A DNA stretch of 64,000 nucleotides from the NCBI RefSeq assembly GCF_040372165.1, contig NZ_BAABWG010000006.1, positions 1 to 64,000 of the forward strand. The letters run 5' to 3'. The notes under the pieces were generated by a model. It made no database searches, was not told the origin of the DNA, and saw only the letters and a program-made list of their open reading frames with translations. Shown here in pieces: positions 50,571 through 60,103 of the stretch (positions are counted from its first letter, which is position 1; each line of letters starts with the position of its first letter). Source of the stretch: Hydrogenophaga sp040372165. Lineage in GTDB: Bacteria; Pseudomonadota; Gammaproteobacteria; Burkholderiales; Burkholderiaceae_C. The translations under genes were made by a program, and so were the position numbers.

Positions 50571-51719
50571 ATGTCTGATTTAAGTCTTCAGCTCCAGCAG
50601 GCCGAAAGTCAACTGCCCGTCTCTTCCTACTTCGACCAGGACCTGTTCCAGCGCGAGCTGGAGGTGCTCTTTGGTCAGGGCCCACGCTATGTCGGGCACG
50701 CCAATGCCGTGCCAAACAAGGGGGACTACTACACCTTGCCCCAGGAGAGCCATGGGCGAGCGCTCGTCAGGACTGCCAATGGTGTCGAGCTGGTCTCCAA
50801 CATATGCCGGCACCGCCAGGCGGTGATGCTCAAGGACCGCGGCAACTTGCAGGGCAACGCCAGCGGCCATGCCGGCGGCCAGATTGTCTGCCCGCTGCAC
50901 CGGTGGACATACAGCGGAGGCAGCCATGGCCCGCTGGGCGACCTGGTCGGCGCTCCACACTTTGCACAGGACCCGTGCCTGAACCTGAAGCGCTACCCGC
51001 TGCAAAACTGGAACGGACTGCTGTTCGAAGACAACGGCCGTGACATTGCAGCCGACCTTGCCGGCATGGGGCCAGCCAAGGACTTGTGCTTTGACGACAT
51101 GGTGCTGCATCATGTTGAAGCGCACGAGTGCAACTACAACTGGAAGACCTTCATCGAGGTGTATCTGGAGGACTACCATGTCGAGCCGTTCCACCCCGGG
51201 CTGGGCAACTTCGTCACGTGCTCGGACCTGGAGTGGGAGTTCAGCAAGGAGTTTTCCGTGCAAACAGTGGGCGTGCACAACCTGGCAGCCAAGGCCGGCA
51301 GCCCTGTGTACAAGCGCTGGCACGAGCAGCTCATGAAGTACCGGGAAGGCAAGACGCCCGACAAAGGCGCGATCTGGCTCACTTACTACCCGCACATCAT
51401 GGTGGAGTGGTATCCGCACGTGCTCACCGTCTCCACCCTCCATCCGATCAGCGTCGACAAAACGCTGAACCTGGTCGAGTTCTACTACCCGGAAGAAATC
51501 GTGGCTTTCGAGCCCGAGTTCATCGAAGCACAGCGGGCTGCCTACATGGAGACAGCCATCGAAGACGATGAAATCGCCGAGCGAATGGATGCAGGCAGAA
51601 AAGCGTTGATGGAACGCGGCGACAACGAGTTCGGCCCCTATCAAAGCCCCATGGAAGACGGCATGCAGCATTTCCACGAGTGGTATCGCCAGCGCATGAC
51701 GGCTGACCTCAAGGCTTGA
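50571..51719 (+). CDS. Rieske aromatic-ring-hydroxylating-type oxygenase alpha subunit
   Basis: A 382-residue oxygenase component. The Rieske [2Fe-2S] ligands are Cys79/His81 (NICRHRQ) and Cys107/His110 (CPLHRWTYSGG). The catalytic mononuclear iron site is DYHVEPFHPGLG (His203, His208), with Asn190 and Trp191 before it. No beta subunit, ferredoxin or reductase is adjacent, so it may use general electron-transfer partners. The substrate (aromatic, quaternary amine or other) cannot be told from sequence. A stand-alone gene next to xseB-ispA-dxs. Confidence 0.9.
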   Translation: MSDLSLQLQQAESQLPVSSYFDQDLFQRELEVLFGQGPRYVGHANAVPNKGDYYTLPQESHGRALVRTANGVELVSNICRHRQAVMLKDRGNLQGNASGHAGGQIVCPLHRWTYSGGSHGPLGDLVGAPHFAQDPCLNLKRYPLQNWNGLLFEDNGRDIAADLAGMGPAKDLCFDDMVLHHVEAHECNYNWKTFIEVYLEDYHVEPFHPGLGNFVTCSDLEWEFSKEFSVQTVGVHNLAAKAGSPVYKRWHEQLMKYREGKTPDKGAIWLTYYPHIMVEWYPHVLTVSTLHPISVDKTLNLVEFYYPEEIVAFEPEFIEAQRAAYMETAIEDDEIAERMDAGRKALMERGDNEFGPYQSPMEDGMQHFHEWYRQRMTADLKA

Positions 51720-51761
51720 TGCCTCCCGTCTCACATTCCGCGGACACGGGGAGCCCATAGC

Positions 51762-52673
51762 ATGCAGGCGCTCTGGATGCTGCTGGGCGCATTCCTGTTT
51801 GCATCCATGGGGGTATGCATCAAGTTTGCGTCCGCGTACTTCAACAGCTTCGAGATCGTTTTTTACCGCGGACTCGTCGGGGTCGTCTTTCTGGCCATCG
51901 CCAACCCGGTGCGAGGTGTCAGCCTGCGCACCCGGGTTCCCATGATGCACGTGTGGCGAAGCGCAGTAGGCGTCACCGCCCTGACCAGCTGGTTCTTTGC
52001 GATAGCTGCCCTGCCCCTTGGCGCTGCCGTCACGCTCAACTACATGAGCAGCGTCTGGGTAGCTGCGTTCCTGCTCGGTGGCGCACTGATCAATCAGCAG
52101 CAGCACGCACCGATACGCCAACAGGCCCCCCTGTTTCTCACCGTGCTGGCCGGGTTTGGCGGCGTCGCCATGATGCTAAGGCCGACCGTCGCAGGCGATC
52201 AGATGTTTGGCGCTCTTCTGGGCTTGCTCTCCGGCCTGTTTGCCGCCTTCGCCTACATGCAGGTCTCGGCATTGGCCCGTGCAGGCGAGCCAGAGAGCCG
52301 GACGGTGTTCTATTTTTCGATTGGCGCCACACTCACGGGCGCCATAGGGTCAGCTTTTGCGGGCTTCACGCCATTGACATTGACCAACAGCGTGTGGCTG
52401 CTTCCCATCGGCCTGCTGGCCATGTTCGGTCAGCTGTGCATGACCCGCGCCTACAGCAGTGGCGCCACCCTGGTCGTCGCCAATCTGCAATACGCCGGCA
52501 TTGTGTTTGCCGGCATCTACAGCCTGCTGCTGTTCGACGACCACCTGCCCCCCATCGGATGGGCTGGCATGGCCCTGATCATCGCCAGCGGCATCACCGC
52601 CACTGCTCTGCGGGCCAGGGCGGTGCCCATTCAGCGTGAAGAGGATCATGCAGAGGACCACCCGGGCACCTGA
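51762..52673 (+). CDS. EamA/DMT-family transporter
   Basis: A 303-residue permease with ten hydrophobic segments and two EamA repeats. The start is MQALWMLLGAFLFASMGVC. The substrate is unknown. It is distinct in sequence from the other EamA gene in this window and lies 42 bases after the Rieske gene on the same strand. Confidence 0.88.
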   Translation: MQALWMLLGAFLFASMGVCIKFASAYFNSFEIVFYRGLVGVVFLAIANPVRGVSLRTRVPMMHVWRSAVGVTALTSWFFAIAALPLGAAVTLNYMSSVWVAAFLLGGALINQQQHAPIRQQAPLFLTVLAGFGGVAMMLRPTVAGDQMFGALLGLLSGLFAAFAYMQVSALARAGEPESRTVFYFSIGATLTGAIGSAFAGFTPLTLTNSVWLLPIGLLAMFGQLCMTRAYSSGATLVVANLQYAGIVFAGIYSLLLFDDHLPPIGWAGMALIIASGITATALRARAVPIQREEDHAEDHPGT

Positions 52674-52768
52674 CCTGCCCCTGTAAAAGCCAAAGAAACG
52701 GTGTTTTTCGGGCCAAATTCACCATTTCGAGATTGTGCAGGCCCTCGGCACTGGATCAAAATGGATCC

Positions 52769-53668
52769 ATGTTCAGCACGCTCATCGCCCCTCAGCAACT
52801 GGCCTCGCTTCTCGACCAGTCGCGCACTGTCCACCTGTTCGACTGCAGCTACGACCTCGCCGCTCCCGGCGCTGGTCGTGAGCAGTACCTCGACTCACAC
52901 ATCCCCGGCGCGCAGTACGCCGATCTGCATGATGACCTGAGCGCGTCCACGGGCGCGGCGGCCGCCAGCGGCGGAAGGCACCCGCTTCCAGACCGAGCAG
53001 CGTTCGCGATGTGGCTCGCGCAGAAAGGCGTGCGGGCTGGCGAGCAGGTGGTGGTCTATGACCGCCAGAACAGTGCTTTCGGCCCTCGCCTGTGGTGGAT
53101 GTCCAAGTGGTGTGGCCATGAGGCCTGTGCCGTCCTGGACGGCGGGCTTGCGGGGTGGTTGGCACAAGGAGGAGCTCTGGCATCCGGGCCCACAGAAGAG
53201 GCACCGAGAGGTGATTTCACGCTGTCTGCCCCGTTGGCTGCACTCCATACCCTCGAGAAGGTCAAATCTGGACTGGGCACAGCCGGCCAGAAGCTGCTCG
53301 ACGCCAGAGCTGAAGCGCGCTTCTCTGGCCTGACCGAGCCGCTCGATCCTGTGGCAGGCCACATCCCGGGCGCCCGAAATCGACCGTTTGGCGACAACCT
53401 CCAGCCCGACGGGCACTTCAAGCCCGCCGCGCAGCTGCGAGAAGAGTTTCTTGCGGCCCTGGGATACCAGGTCCGCCATGCCCCCACCCATGAAATCGCT
53501 TGCCCGCAAGGCGTGGTGCACTACTGCGGCAGCGGGGTCACGGCGGCTGTCAATCTGCTGGCCATGGAGGTCGCTGGCCTGGGCAGGCAGTCCCTTTTTG
53601 CCGGCAGCTGGAGTGAATGGAGCCGGCAGCCCGAGACCGCAAAAGCCCGGGGAATCCGGGCGACGTGA
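52769..53668 (+). CDS. Two-domain sulfurtransferase (rhodanese/3-mercaptopyruvate type)
   Basis: A 299-residue protein of two rhodanese domains. The C-terminal active site is VVHYCGSGVTAAVN; the CG(S/T)GVT loop is typical of 3-mercaptopyruvate sulfurtransferase. The N-terminal inactive domain includes VHLFDCSYDLAAPGAG and HIPGAQYADLHDDLS. ATG 52769 (MFSTLIAP) is chosen over an upstream ATG at 52733. It transfers sulfane sulfur to cyanide or thiols. Confidence 0.92.
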   Translation: MFSTLIAPQQLASLLDQSRTVHLFDCSYDLAAPGAGREQYLDSHIPGAQYADLHDDLSASTGAAAASGGRHPLPDRAAFAMWLAQKGVRAGEQVVVYDRQNSAFGPRLWWMSKWCGHEACAVLDGGLAGWLAQGGALASGPTEEAPRGDFTLSAPLAALHTLEKVKSGLGTAGQKLLDARAEARFSGLTEPLDPVAGHIPGARNRPFGDNLQPDGHFKPAAQLREEFLAALGYQVRHAPTHEIACPQGVVHYCGSGVTAAVNLLAMEVAGLGRQSLFAGSWSEWSRQPETAKARGIRAT

Positions 53669-53827
53669 TGGTTCACACGCCTTTGCGAGTCATCTGATGC
53701 CAAATCACTCAAGGCTTGCAAGACTTTGGCCGATAAAAGGCTTAACTGCGCTGTGGCAAGCAAGGGCGGCGAATGCCGCCGTACCAACCATGAGACACGT
53801 AGCCCGGTGGATCGCGTACCGGGCCCC

Positions 53828-56464
53828 ATGCCACAAACACCAAGACGGATGAAGCCCACGCCGCCGCCATTGCCGACACTTCGCCATGAGCTGGACGATG
53901 AACTCGCCTGGCTCAAGCGCGTCTGTCTGTGGCTGGCGATGACGGCCTCCGCACTCGTCCTTCCGGTATTTCTCAGCACCGACAACCACCGCGAAACCAT
54001 TTCCACCATCGCCTTTGCTGCCATGGGATGGCTGGCCTACTTTCTGGCACGCAAAGGACGCATTGACACCGTTCGCTACGTCCTTGTCATCGGCGCGTTC
54101 GTCGTGACCATTGCGTCGGTTGTTGCATATGGGTCCGTGAGAACGGGCTCGAACTTCCTTTTTGTCGGCATCGTGGTGGGTGCCAGCCTCTTCCTCTCCA
54201 AATTCGGCATTCGGGTCGTGGTTCTGCTCGAAATTGCGGCGCTGGGCCTGCTCAACTGGGCCGAATACGCAGGGATGATGCCGCAGGCCAATTTCCAGGT
54301 GGGGCTCAAGACCTGGGCCACCCAGACTGCCTGCCTTGTCGTGGTGGCCTTGCTGGTGTTCCACGGACGCAACCGCTCCGAGCGCATCAATCAGCGCTTG
54401 CGGGAAGAGCTTTCCCTGCGCCGGATGACGGAGCAGGAGCGCGACCGGAATCTGGAGCGCTTTGCCCGCATTTTCAGGGCCAGTCCCACGCCCATGATCG
54501 CCCAGTCGGCCATCACCGGGTCCATTCTCGACGTGAACCAGGCCTTTGAGCGTTGCTACGGCTACGCAAGGGTTCAAGCCCTTGGGCGAACCGACTCGTT
54601 CCTGTGGGCAGACAACTCGGAGCGAAAAGACTACCTCAGAGAGCTCTACTCCACCCGCCGTGCCGAGCCTCGCAGTGTCAGAGGTCTGCGAGCAGACGGC
54701 TCTGAGTTCAATGCCCAGATTTCCAGCGAGCTGGGTGACGACCCGGACGACCAGCTGGTGATCACCACGATCACCGACATGACCGAAAACGACAAAGCGG
54801 TGGACAAGCTTCGCCGGTCCGAGGAACGGTTTGCAAAGGCATTCAACTTCAGCCCGCTGAACATGGCCATCACGCGCTTGTCCGATGGTGCCTATATCGA
54901 GGTCAACGAATCCGAAAACTCCATCATCGGAATGCGCACCGAAGAGCTTGCAGGCAAGACATCCACGGACGTGGGCGTATGGCTCACGACAGAAGACCGG
55001 CAGGTGTTCATTGACAGGCTGCTGGCGGAAGGCAAGATTTCCGCCTATGACACCGTCATGCGACACAAAGACGGGCCATTGGTACAGACTCGCGTCTGGG
55101 CGGAGCTTGTCGATATCGATGGCGAACAGTGCATTTTGTCGTGCACGGTCAATGTCACAGAAGAAAAGCGCCGGGAAGCACTGCTGATCGAGTTGGCCAA
55201 AGGGCTTTCGGGGTCAACCGGCGAAGCGTTCTTCTCGGCACTGAGCAAACACATGGCCGCCGCCCTCGAGGCTGACATCGTCACCGTCACCGAGCGAGAG
55301 GACAACGGGCAACTGCGCCAACTGGCGGTCTGGAGCAGTGACAAGCCCATTGACTGCTGCGCCTATGACACTGCCGGCACACCATGCGATTCGGTCATGC
55401 AAAGCGATGGGGTCTGCATATTCCCTCGCAACCTTGGCCAACTGTTTCCGACGCAACCCGTCATTCAGGAAACCGGCATGCAGGCGTTTGCCGGTCAGGC
55501 CCTTCGCGACCCGGATGGCAACATCATTGGCCTGGTCAACGCCATGTGGCGCGAGGCCATCGATCCGACACCGGAGAGCAAGGCGCTGATTGCCATCTTC
55601 GCGAGCCGGTCAACGGCCGAGATGCTGCGCTTGCGGCGGGAGCGGGAGATTCGCCATCTCAACGAATCCCTGGAACGTCGGGTGACCGATCGAACAGCAG
55701 AACTGGTCAAGCTCAATGCCGAGCTTGACTCGTTTGCCTACTCGGTCTCCCACGACCTGAAGTCTCCCTTGCGCTCCATCGAGGGCTTTACCCAGTTGCT
55801 CAGTGAACAGCTGGATGGACGCCTGAGCGAGGAGGAAGCTGCGCTTTTCACCCGAGTGCTGGGCGCCACCCACCGCATGAGCAATCTCATCTCGGACCTG
55901 CTGGCGCTGGCCCGGGTGAGCCAGGGCGAAATGATCAGGGAAGAAGTGAACATTTCCGCCCTGGCGCACGAGATCACGGAGGCAGAAAGCCGCAAACATG
56001 ATGCACGGCAGATCAACTGGCGTATCGAGCCGGGTATGCGATGCAACTGCGACTCACGCCTGGCTCGCATTGCTCTGTCCAACCTGCTGGAAAATGCGGC
56101 CAAGTACACCCGGGATTGCGATTCGGCCAACGTGGTCATCGGCACAGTGCATCCCGCGGCCAACGAGGACAACACGGTGCAAGGCGCCTCTGGCGCGCCC
56201 GTGTTCTTCATTGAAGACAACGGCGCGGGCTTCGACATGCGCTACGCCGAGAAGCTCTTCAAGCCGTTTCAACGCCTGCACATGCCCAGCAGCGGTTTCG
56301 AGGGAACCGGCATCGGCTTGGCCACTGTGCGGCGCATTGTCGAGCGGCATGCAGGCTTCATCACGGGTCGCGCCGAGCCTGAGCGTGGCGCTCGCTTCGA
56401 GTTTTCGTTCGGAGAGGCCGCCGAGCCTGAGGCGACCGTTTCGCATGAGGGAGGGCACCCATGA
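53828..56464 (+). CDS. Membrane PAS-PAS-GAF sensor histidine kinase (copy 1)
   Basis: A product of about 878 residues from ATG 53828 (ATG 53849 is also possible). It has five to six transmembrane helices (about 30-185), PAS1 (about 215-330), PAS2 (about 340-460), a GAF-like domain (about 465-620) and a short coiled coil. HisKA follows with AYSVSHDLKSPLRSIEG, whose His is the phosphoacceptor. The HATPase has NLLENAAKYTR (N box), EDNGAGFDM (G1) and EGTGIGLATVRRIVE (G2). The kinase half resembles bacteriophytochrome-type histidine kinases. It has no receiver domain, and no response regulator is nearby. It overlaps copy 2 by four bases. Confidence 0.9.
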   Translation: MPQTPRRMKPTPPPLPTLRHELDDELAWLKRVCLWLAMTASALVLPVFLSTDNHRETISTIAFAAMGWLAYFLARKGRIDTVRYVLVIGAFVVTIASVVAYGSVRTGSNFLFVGIVVGASLFLSKFGIRVVVLLEIAALGLLNWAEYAGMMPQANFQVGLKTWATQTACLVVVALLVFHGRNRSERINQRLREELSLRRMTEQERDRNLERFARIFRASPTPMIAQSAITGSILDVNQAFERCYGYARVQALGRTDSFLWADNSERKDYLRELYSTRRAEPRSVRGLRADGSEFNAQISSELGDDPDDQLVITTITDMTENDKAVDKLRRSEERFAKAFNFSPLNMAITRLSDGAYIEVNESENSIIGMRTEELAGKTSTDVGVWLTTEDRQVFIDRLLAEGKISAYDTVMRHKDGPLVQTRVWAELVDIDGEQCILSCTVNVTEEKRREALLIELAKGLSGSTGEAFFSALSKHMAAALEADIVTVTEREDNGQLRQLAVWSSDKPIDCCAYDTAGTPCDSVMQSDGVCIFPRNLGQLFPTQPVIQETGMQAFAGQALRDPDGNIIGLVNAMWREAIDPTPESKALIAIFASRSTAEMLRLRREREIRHLNESLERRVTDRTAELVKLNAELDSFAYSVSHDLKSPLRSIEGFTQLLSEQLDGRLSEEEAALFTRVLGATHRMSNLISDLLALARVSQGEMIREEVNISALAHEITEAESRKHDARQINWRIEPGMRCNCDSRLARIALSNLLENAAKYTRDCDSANVVIGTVHPAANEDNTVQGASGAPVFFIEDNGAGFDMRYAEKLFKPFQRLHMPSSGFEGTGIGLATVRRIVERHAGFITGRAEPERGARFEFSFGEAAEPEATVSHEGGHP

Positions 56465-59037
56465 CCAAGGAGTCATTGCACGCCCTGGCCAGCGACGACC
56501 CCATGTCGCCGCGACAACCCATTGCCCTGCGGCGCCATCAGCAAAGAGCGCTTTTTGCGCTGCTGGTGACCATCTCGTTCTCCGCGCCGATGGTCACCCT
56601 CGGCTTGTATTTCAAGCAAGGAATGAGCGCCCTGACCTGGGTGGGCGTTTTCATTTCCCTGTCCATGGCATTCCTGCTGCTTTCGTTCAGGCTGGGTCAC
56701 CACCGCCTGACAGCACAAATGCTGATTTTCGGACTGATCATCACCTCCGCTGGCGGCGTTGTTGCGCACGGCTCGGTGCGAAGCGGCGCCATGTTCATGA
56801 TGCTTGGCGCGGTGGTGGGAGCGGGCGCATTCCTCTCGCGTCGGGCGTTGATCGCCGCCGGCGTCCTGTGTGTGGGGCTGGTGGGTGCACTGAACTGGCT
56901 GGACTATGCGGGCATGCTCCCTGAGGCAAGTCTTCAGCCCGGGTGGACAGTTTTCCTGACGCAAGCCGTGGTGCTGGTGAGCATGCTGGTCAGCGTGTCA
57001 TACGGGCGGTATCACCTCTCGCATGCCTTCCACAGCCAGGAGATCGCACTGGAGCGCGCGAGGGACGTGGAGGCCAATTTGCGCGCCAGCGAGGTCCAGT
57101 TTCGCGCCTTGTTTCAGAACAACCCTGTGGCCTGTGTCGTGCAGTCGGTCCGCCATCAACGTGTGCTGGATGCGAACGATGCCTTTCAGGCGATGTTTGG
57201 CTATAGCCGCGATGAGCTCACCGTCGAGGACCGGCCCAATTTCTGGGAAAACCGGCACGACGAGTTGAAGTTCCAGGCCATGCTCGAGGCCACCCGGCGG
57301 GTGTCAGGCATGCGAACCAAGGCCGTGCGTCGGGATGGCAGCGTCTTCGACTCGGTGATTTATGCCGAAGTGGTGCCGCACGGACCTGACCACCTGCTGA
57401 TTGCCATGGTTCTGGATGTCACTGCCGAAGCACAGGCTCGCCGCGAGCTGGAATCCTCGCAGGAGCGCTTTGCCAAAGCCTTCAACTTCAGCCCCCTGGG
57501 CATGACCATCACCCGCCTGTCCGACGGCCGATTCATGGAGGTAAACCCTGCCAACGAACGGGTTCTGGGATACACGCAGGAAGACTTTGAAGGCAAGACC
57601 TCTGTCGATGCAGGCGTCTGGCTGACCGAAGAAGAACGGGGCGACTACATTCAGGCGCTGAAGAGAGATGGCCGACTCAGCGGCTACGAGACCCGGATGC
57701 GAAGTCGGGCCGGCAAAGCGGTGGATGTGAAGGTCTGGGCCGAGATCATTGAGCTGGACGGAGAACGTTGTGCGCTGTCCTTCACTCTCAACGTCGAAGA
57801 AGAGAAGCGCCGGGAAACCACGCTCAAGAATGTGGCCGAAGGTGTGGCGGCCCAGACGGGCGAGGCGTTCTTTCTCTCTCTTGCCGAGCACCTCGCTTCG
57901 GCGATCGGAGCGCAAGGCGTTGTCGTGGCCGAGCTGAGTGGAGAGCATCGCATCCAGACTCTTGCATGGCTCAAGAACGGCCAGCTTCAGCCCAACATCG
58001 AACTGTCCGTGGAGCACACCCAGTATGCGCGCATACTGGCGAGCAAGGACATCCAGGTCATCGACGCGAGCAACCGGCAGGTGCTGCTGCCCATCCCGCC
58101 GTTTGACCCGGACGAGATACAGAGCTCGGTCGGGATCGCGCTGACCGATGCCGATGGCACACCCATCGGGGTTCTCGGCGCAGTGTGGCAGCGGCGCGAT
58201 GCGGCGAGCAAAGACGTCATGGCGATGATGCGGATCTTTGCCAGCAGGTGCAGCGCCGAGCTGGTCAGGCTGCTGCGCGACCGCGAGATCAGCAAACTGC
58301 ATGACACCCTGGAGCAACGAGTGCAGCAACGCACGGAGCAGCTCGAGTATCTCAACCGGGAGCTTGATGCGTTCGCCTACACCGTCTCTCATGACCTGAA
58401 GTCGCCCTTGCGTGCCATGGACGGGTTCATGCAGGTGCTTCGCGAGCAGATGCACAGCCGCATCGATGCCGACGATGCCGCCGTGCTCGACCGGATCGAT
58501 GGCTCGGTAGGTCGCATGAACAGTCTGATCACCGACCTGCTGGCACTGGCCCGGGTCAGTCAGGGACAGCTGCAGCGAATGGACGTCGACCTCACTGACC
58601 TGGCACAGGCTGTCATCCGCCAGGAGCAGCACCGTGACCCCGCCCGTGAAGTAGCCATTTCCGTGGAGCCGGGCATGACGGCCAATTGCGATGCACGCAT
58701 GGCCCACATCGTTCTGGAGAACCTGATCGGCAATGCATGGAAATACTCACGCAAGCAAGACCATGCCTGCATTGAGGTCGGACAGGTGGTCTCGGCTGGT
58801 GGTGCACCCGAGTTCTTTGTCCGCGACAACGGCGCCGGGTTCGACATGGCCCGTGCCGACCGCCTGTTCAAGCCTTTCACCCGCTTGCACTCGGCATCCG
58901 AGTTCGAAGGCTCGGGTATCGGCCTGGCCACGGTGCGCCGTATCATTGAGCGCCACGGCGGCCAGATCAGGGCAGAGTCCAGTCCGGGCGAAGGCGCAAG
59001 CTTCTGGTTTTCGTTCGGACAGCCTGAGAGCGAATAG
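56461..59037 (+). CDS. Membrane PAS-PAS-GAF sensor histidine kinase (copy 2)
   Basis: An 858-residue paralogue of the preceding kinase with the same order: membrane helices (about 30-175), PAS1 (about 200-320), PAS2 (about 330-450), GAF (about 455-610), HisKA (AYTVSHDLKSPLRAMDG) and HATPase (NLIGNAWKYSRK, RDNGAGFDM, EGSGIGLATVRRIIE). Its ATG overlaps the copy 1 stop (ATGA), so the two are made together. Both GVVAHGSVRSG and VVAYGSVRTG appear in the membrane domain, showing that the N-terminal sensor module is duplicated too. The ligand is unknown. Confidence 0.9.
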   Translation: MTKESLHALASDDPMSPRQPIALRRHQQRALFALLVTISFSAPMVTLGLYFKQGMSALTWVGVFISLSMAFLLLSFRLGHHRLTAQMLIFGLIITSAGGVVAHGSVRSGAMFMMLGAVVGAGAFLSRRALIAAGVLCVGLVGALNWLDYAGMLPEASLQPGWTVFLTQAVVLVSMLVSVSYGRYHLSHAFHSQEIALERARDVEANLRASEVQFRALFQNNPVACVVQSVRHQRVLDANDAFQAMFGYSRDELTVEDRPNFWENRHDELKFQAMLEATRRVSGMRTKAVRRDGSVFDSVIYAEVVPHGPDHLLIAMVLDVTAEAQARRELESSQERFAKAFNFSPLGMTITRLSDGRFMEVNPANERVLGYTQEDFEGKTSVDAGVWLTEEERGDYIQALKRDGRLSGYETRMRSRAGKAVDVKVWAEIIELDGERCALSFTLNVEEEKRRETTLKNVAEGVAAQTGEAFFLSLAEHLASAIGAQGVVVAELSGEHRIQTLAWLKNGQLQPNIELSVEHTQYARILASKDIQVIDASNRQVLLPIPPFDPDEIQSSVGIALTDADGTPIGVLGAVWQRRDAASKDVMAMMRIFASRCSAELVRLLRDREISKLHDTLEQRVQQRTEQLEYLNRELDAFAYTVSHDLKSPLRAMDGFMQVLREQMHSRIDADDAAVLDRIDGSVGRMNSLITDLLALARVSQGQLQRMDVDLTDLAQAVIRQEQHRDPAREVAISVEPGMTANCDARMAHIVLENLIGNAWKYSRKQDHACIEVGQVVSAGGAPEFFVRDNGAGFDMARADRLFKPFTRLHSASEFEGSGIGLATVRRIIERHGGQIRAESSPGEGASFWFSFGQPESE

Positions 59038-59040
59038 GGG

Positions 59041-59853
59041 TCAATGGGCGTGCCAGGCGCCTCGAACCAGCATCACCATGGCGATACCCGCCAGAAGCCA
59101 CAACACCTGGACAACCGTTGCCTTGAGGTTGAGCCGCTTCTGCAGCTGCGGGATCAGGTCAGCCAGAGCCACATAGATAAAGCTGCTGGAAGCCAGTACC
59201 AGCAGATATGGCAGCACCTCATCGAATCGGGAAACCATGCCGTAACCCACAAGGCCGCCGATACCGGTGACAGTTCCCGCCAGCGTCACCTTGATCAAGG
59301 CGTTGCGACGGTTGCCTGAGGCATGCTGCACCACCACCAGATCACCGATGTGATGGGGCACCTCGTGCGCCAGCACGGCCAGAGCCGCCATCACACCCAG
59401 GTGCATGTCAGCCATGAATGCCGAGGCAATCAGTACGCCATCGCCGAAGGCATGGACGCTGTCGCCCGCCAGAATGGCCCAGCCACCCCCACCGTGGGCA
59501 TGGGCATGGGCGTGCTGCCTGGCCTTCTCTGAGTGCTCGTCTGCGTGCTCATGTTCGTCATGGTCGTGGTGATGGCAGTGCTCGTGGCCGTGGTGCCAAA
59601 GCTCGGCTTTGTCCAGCAGAAAAAAGAACAGCAAGCCCACCAACAGGACGGCAAACAGGTCGTGCGCGTCTGCACCTCCCTCCATGGCCTCCGGCAACAG
59701 GTGCAGAAAGGCCGTTGCCATCAGGGCGCCCGCGGCCAGGCTGAGCATATGCTGGGTGTACCTGGCGAGCATGGCGGCGCTGAGCAAGGCCGCCAGCCAG
59801 ACGCTGCCAACACCTGCACCCACCGTCCCGAAGAGAATCGCGAAAAGCATCAT
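59041..59853 (-). CDS. ZIP-family divalent metal transporter
   Basis: A 270-residue permease from ATG 59853 (AGGTGG upstream; a second ATG follows directly). It has eight predicted helices. Helices IV and V contain DSVHAFGDGVLIASAF and VLAHEVPHHIGDLVV, the ZIP metal-binding motifs. The variable cytoplasmic loop is extremely His/Asp-rich (HHGHEHCHHHDHDEHEH), expected to bind Zn2+. The open frame continues upstream to 59985 without family similarity. It is convergent with the kinase pair (3-base gap). Confidence 0.9.
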   Translation of the reverse strand: MMLFAILFGTVGAGVGSVWLAALLSAAMLARYTQHMLSLAAGALMATAFLHLLPEAMEGGADAHDLFAVLLVGLLFFFLLDKAELWHHGHEHCHHHDHDEHEHADEHSEKARQHAHAHAHGGGGWAILAGDSVHAFGDGVLIASAFMADMHLGVMAALAVLAHEVPHHIGDLVVVQHASGNRRNALIKVTLAGTVTGIGGLVGYGMVSRFDEVLPYLLVLASSSFIYVALADLIPQLQKRLNLKATVVQVLWLLAGIAMVMLVRGAWHAH

Positions 59854-60103
59854 TTCAAACCACCTGAGCGACCTGGCCTGATGAGGCGAGCCGCAAAAAA
59901 AGGCGCAACAAAACGCCCACAGCAAAATGGTACCAAGCCTGTCAAGCCAGTCGCCGGGGGTGGACAGGTATTTTTTTGCCCCCATACGGGGGACGTCCTT
60001 GCAGCTTAGCGCTGGTCAGCGGCCATTCGCGTCCGCAGAATCGGGGGAAAGGCACTCTCGGCACCCAAACATCCAGCCAAAGTGCCAGACAGGCACAGCC
60101 ACC

